A DNA stretch of 64,000 nucleotides from JBBQXK01 sp052387255. GTDB taxonomy: Bacteria; Pseudomonadota; Alphaproteobacteria; Rhodobacterales; Rhodobacteraceae. The stretch is taken from assembly GCA_052387255.1 (NCBI GenBank), contig JBQTJI010000035.1, forward strand, positions 1-64,000. Reading direction: 5' to 3'. Shown here piece by piece: positions 61,130 to 64,000 of the stretch (positions are counted from its first letter, which is position 1; every line of letters begins with the position of its first letter). The notes beneath the pieces were generated by a model. The model had not been told where the DNA came from. It ran no database searches and saw only the letters and a list, made by a program, of their open reading frames with translations. The translations under genes and the position numbers were made by a program.

Positions 61130-62572
61130 TCAGCTCTCCTCTTTCAAAAGGATGATCTCGATCCGCCGGTTCTCGGCCCGGCCCTCGCGTGAGTTGTTGA
61201 AGGCGCGGCCTTCCTCGGTCTTCTCGTCGCCAAGCTGCTGGGTTTCGGCGCGGCCCTCTGCCGTCAGGCGGGCAGAATCAAGATGATTGGCCATGCTTTT
61301 CATCACCGACTCGGCGCGCGCCAGCGACAGGTGCTGGTTCGACGGAAAGCGGGCGGTCTTGATCGGCTGGTTGTCGGAATGGCCCACGATCACGATCTTG
61401 CCGGGCCGGTCGGCGAGGGCCTTGGCCAGCCGCTCGATCCGCGCGTCGTATCCATCGGCAAGCTTGTCGGACCCCGACCCGAACATGCCTTCGCCCCGGA
61501 CCCGGATGGTCAGTTTCGTGGCATCCTCGAACACCTTCACAAGGCCGTCGTCGATCTCGGGCTTGAGGAAGCCCGACACCACCTCTTGCTGGCTCGGCCC
61601 GGCCTCGGGCGGCGGGGGCGGCGGCGGCGGCGGGGGCGGGGCCGGACGGCTCAGCACCGCCGGAACGCCGGGATCGACCGCCGCCATGGTCCCCAGCAGG
61701 CGGTCGCTGGTGCCGCCCAGGACATAGCTGAGCCCGCCGTACATCATCGCCAGAACCGCCACGATCACCGCCACCGCGATGTAGACGGGCCGCCAGGCCG
61801 ACAGCGCCTTGTGCGGGCGGTCGACACCGCGCCAGCGGGGGGACAGGTCCTGTTCCACCGGCCCGCGCTGTGCGCGGATGATGCGCGCCAGCCCCTCGCG
61901 GATGCGCAGGTGCTTGTCGACGCCGCCCTGTTCCACGCGCAACCGCCCGTCGAACCCCAAGGACAGGCACATGTACATGAATTCCAAGAGCTCGATGTTG
62001 TTCGGCGGGTCCTTTTCCAGCCGCGCCAGCACGTCATAGAACCGGTCGCCGCCCACGGTTTCCTTGTGGAAGGTGCCGACCATCGACTGCATCGCCCAGT
62101 TCGACTGTTCGCCCCAGGGGGTGTTCAGCACGACGTCGTCGATGGTGGCGCAGATCGAATAGCGCGCGACCTTCACCTGCTGGGGGTCGATTCCGGCGGC
62201 GATGGCGCGGGATTCAAAGGCCCGCACCTCGGCCACCACGTTGCGGCGCAGCGTGTCGGGTTCCATGTGCTGCGCGCGGTTGCGGATGCGGCTGATCAGG
62301 GCGAACAGGGTGGCGGCCGCCGCGTTCAGCCGGTTCATCCCGGTCATCGCCAACTGGATCGGGGATTCGCCCGACTTGCCCTCGGCCTGCGGGGCGGCGA
62401 CGGGGGTGGGCGCTTGCGGCACGCCATAGCCGTGCGCGGGTTGCTGGGCGGCAGGTTGCGAATAGGCGGGAACCCCGGCGGGGGCGGACGGGGCAACCGG
62501 GCGGCGACCACCCGGATTGGGGCGGATCACGGTGCGTTCGGAATCATCCGGTTCGGCAAATGGATCGTTCAT
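61130..62572 (-). CDS. tssL: Type VI secretion protein TssL (DotU) with C-terminal OmpA domain
   Basis: A 480-residue protein. A proline-rich cytoplasmic tail (about 1-65) is followed by the DotU domain (about 75-250; YSICATIDDVVLNTPWG, FMYMCLSLGFDGRL), one membrane helix (about 268-290), a run of eleven prolines with flanking PAP, and an OmpA-like peptidoglycan-binding domain (about 340-480; VIVGHSDNQPIKTARF, GRAENRRIEI). This is the specialised TssL form that anchors itself to the cell wall. It forms the membrane complex with TssM and TssJ. Confidence 0.95.
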   Translation of the reverse strand: MNDPFAEPDDSERTVIRPNPGGRRPVAPSAPAGVPAYSQPAAQQPAHGYGVPQAPTPVAAPQAEGKSGESPIQLAMTGMNRLNAAAATLFALISRIRNRAQHMEPDTLRRNVVAEVRAFESRAIAAGIDPQQVKVARYSICATIDDVVLNTPWGEQSNWAMQSMVGTFHKETVGGDRFYDVLARLEKDPPNNIELLEFMYMCLSLGFDGRLRVEQGGVDKHLRIREGLARIIRAQRGPVEQDLSPRWRGVDRPHKALSAWRPVYIAVAVIVAVLAMMYGGLSYVLGGTSDRLLGTMAAVDPGVPAVLSRPAPPPPPPPPPPPEAGPSQQEVVSGFLKPEIDDGLVKVFEDATKLTIRVRGEGMFGSGSDKLADGYDARIERLAKALADRPGKIVIVGHSDNQPIKTARFPSNQHLSLARAESVMKSMANHLDSARLTAEGRAETQQLGDEKTEEGRAFNNSREGRAENRRIEIILLKEES

Positions 62573-62600
62573 CGTGCCTCACACCTGTCCTTCTGTCCGA

Positions 62601-63941
62601 TCAGCCGACCCGGATGGCCCAAAGCTCCATCGACAGGCCCGGAAACTCGCCCGAGACGTGAACCGCAATGCCGCCGGACGTGGTCATTTTGCGCCAGTAG
62701 GGGCTATCCCGGTCAAGTTCAAAATAGACGACGCCCGCGTGATAGGGAATTTGCCGGGGGGCCACCGGCAGCGCGCGCAGCGTGATGCCGGGCAGGGCCG
62801 AGTTCACCAGTTGCCGGATCTCCTCGACCGGGCCGATCTTGGCCTGGCCGGCGAAGTGGCGGCGGACGTTTTCCGCCGGGATGTCGGCCTTGACCGCCAG
62901 CACGAAACCGGCGGTGGTGATCAGCTTGCGGTCGGCGATGATGCCGACGTAGATGCCGTACTTGCGCGCCTCGAGTGCGATCAGGACCGCGTTCTGTTCC
63001 AGCACCGACGACAGGTAGCTGCGCAACAGCCGGATCAGCGGGGCCCAGGTCTGCGTCAGGTTGTCGTGGCGATAGGGCGGAAACTCGGGCGGCATCTTTT
63101 CGGCGGCCATGTAGGTGGCCAGTTCGCCCGCCAGTTCCACGCAATAGCCAAAGGCCTGCGCCGGGTGGACATTCTCGATCGACAACATGTGCCGGATCAC
63201 CGGCAGCGCGCGGTTCACCGTCATCAACAGCAGGAAGTCCTGAATCTCGGCCACGCCCTTGGCCGGGCCCGATTCCGACAGCCTGCCGCCAAGCGCCTTC
63301 ATCCGGTGCGACAGCAGCCCCTCAAGCTCGCGCAGGAAGCCCAACAGCGGCGGGGTGGCGCGCACGTCCATGCCGGTGGCCATGAACCCCTTGTCCAGCA
63401 GCACCTCGCCATCGGAACGGCGTTCGATGATGCGGGCCAGCGGGATGACCAGGCGGTCGGACAGGTCGTCGACCTGCAGCGCGAACTGCAGGCGCAGCTT
63501 GCCGATGCCCAGGATCACGGGCTTGCGCCCCTCGCCCGTGGTATCGGTGACCTCGACCTCGGCCGGGCGGAACCGCGCCGCCGAATTCTCGGCCCCCGCC
63601 GGGTCGATGTCCAAGGCACCCCGGCGGCGGCCCGGCACGGCCAGATAGACGATGCAGTCCTTGACCCCTTCGGGCACCACCAGCGAGGGCGGATGATCCT
63701 CGGCCTCGGGCACGCGGAACACGGTGCCGTCGGGGGTCAGGCCCGATGCCGACTTGATCGCGAACTGCCCGAACTTGAGCACTTCCTCGTTGATCTCAAG
63801 CTCGGTCACACCCCAGGCATACGGCGACATCCGGCGGGCAAGTCCGGTGACCAGCGCCTCGGTATAGCGGTCGGCCTGCTGAAAATGGTGGGGCTGCAGG
63901 AACAGGCCCTCGGTCCAGAGCACCTTGCTATCCCAGGACAC
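62601..63941 (-). CDS. tssK: Type VI secretion baseplate protein TssK
   Basis: A 446-residue baseplate adaptor. The N terminus WDSKVLWTEGLFLQPHHFQQ is the TssK signature, and length agrees with the family. The start is a GTG at 63941 with AAGGAG six bases before it. TssK connects the baseplate to the TssL/TssM membrane complex. It begins 29 bases upstream of tssL, at the head of the visible type VI operon; tssJ or other genes probably lie to the right. Confidence 0.95.
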   Translation of the reverse strand: MSWDSKVLWTEGLFLQPHHFQQADRYTEALVTGLARRMSPYAWGVTELEINEEVLKFGQFAIKSASGLTPDGTVFRVPEAEDHPPSLVVPEGVKDCIVYLAVPGRRRGALDIDPAGAENSAARFRPAEVEVTDTTGEGRKPVILGIGKLRLQFALQVDDLSDRLVIPLARIIERRSDGEVLLDKGFMATGMDVRATPPLLGFLRELEGLLSHRMKALGGRLSESGPAKGVAEIQDFLLLMTVNRALPVIRHMLSIENVHPAQAFGYCVELAGELATYMAAEKMPPEFPPYRHDNLTQTWAPLIRLLRSYLSSVLEQNAVLIALEARKYGIYVGIIADRKLITTAGFVLAVKADIPAENVRRHFAGQAKIGPVEEIRQLVNSALPGITLRALPVAPRQIPYHAGVVYFELDRDSPYWRKMTTSGGIAVHVSGEFPGLSMELWAIRVG

Positions 63942-64000
63942 CCAGTTCTCCTTCCATCCGGCGCAGTCGCGGTCTGCGGCCTGTCGGCCTGCATCCGGGC
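63942..64000 (-). other. Right edge: tssK leader and end of an upstream gene
   Basis: The last 59 bases contain the tssK ribosome-binding site. On the minus strand one frame ends at a TAG that overlaps the first codons of tssK, while the tssK frame itself stays open to the edge. A tssJ tail is possible from operon order in other species, but too little sequence is present to identify it. Confidence 0.3.

Noticed and set aside
58090..61155. A 1021-codon open frame antisense to tssM
   Set aside because: Its protein is low-complexity (rich in R, H, Q, G) with no domain, and it mirrors the tssM reading frame; a by-product of high GC.
61606..61645. GGC/GGG run considered as a microsatellite or CRISPR-like repeat
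   Set aside because: It encodes the TssL polyproline linker; no spaced repeats are present.

Overview
The window comes from a GC-rich alphaproteobacterium, most likely a member of the Rhodobacteraceae. The evidence is a CcrM-type adenine methyltransferase with a GANTC site in its own leader, uniformly high-GC coding with tightly overlapping ATGA/GTGA gene junctions, and gene families typical of that group. Species cannot be named from the sequence alone. I see no rRNA, tRNA, CRISPR array, transposase or prophage.

Layout. (1) 1-7473, plus strand: the tail of a sugar ABC transporter (two permeases), a GH4 alpha-galactosidase, an SDR dehydrogenase, 2-dehydro-3-deoxygalactonokinase, the matching aldolase, an SMP-30 lactonase and a GH42 beta-galactosidase. 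This reads as one galactoside-uptake and De Ley-Doudoroff-type galactose catabolic operon; the binding protein and galactonate dehydratase would lie to the left. (2) 7547-15400: two MFS transporters, asd, an aminotransferase whose end lies in a large inverted repeat, a membrane protein and a TetR regulator divergent across twin palindromic operators, and a DUF4139 protein. (3) 15440-24742: accessory-looking genes, including a trypsin-nuclease fusion, SbtA/SbtB bicarbonate uptake plus a beta-carbonic anhydrase, a leucine-rich-repeat protein, and a conspicuously AT-rich trypsin-like gene. (4) 24967-33591: a compact cyclic-nucleotide cassette with a membrane class III cyclase, a second cyclase fused to a 2Fe-2S ferredoxin domain, a DUF3095 protein, an ABC-exporter-like protein with a degenerate ATPase, a stand-alone cNMP-binding protein and a phosphodiesterase-like MBL hydrolase. 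A four-unit, 11-bp-period repeat precedes the ABC gene. (5) 33573-45215, minus strand: four glycosyltransferases and a polysaccharide deacetylase-like protein around a peptide/opine-type ABC transporter. (6) 45349-49680: ccrM, rnhB, small envelope proteins, a membrane-anchored winged-helix protein and msrA. (7) 49737-63941: a type VI secretion region (tssK, tssL-OmpA, tssM, tagF, PP2C phosphatase, Ser/Thr kinase) beside an OmpA-like protein, an M15 peptidase and a metacaspase-like protein.

The most interesting unit is region 4. It pairs two differently equipped cyclases (one with a predicted redox-sensing iron-sulfur module) with a cNMP-binding protein, a candidate phosphodiesterase and an ABC-like membrane protein that has lost every visible catalytic ATPase motif and carries three copies of one NBD segment. 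Two families of palindromic intergenic elements, each present twice in the window, also deserve attention.
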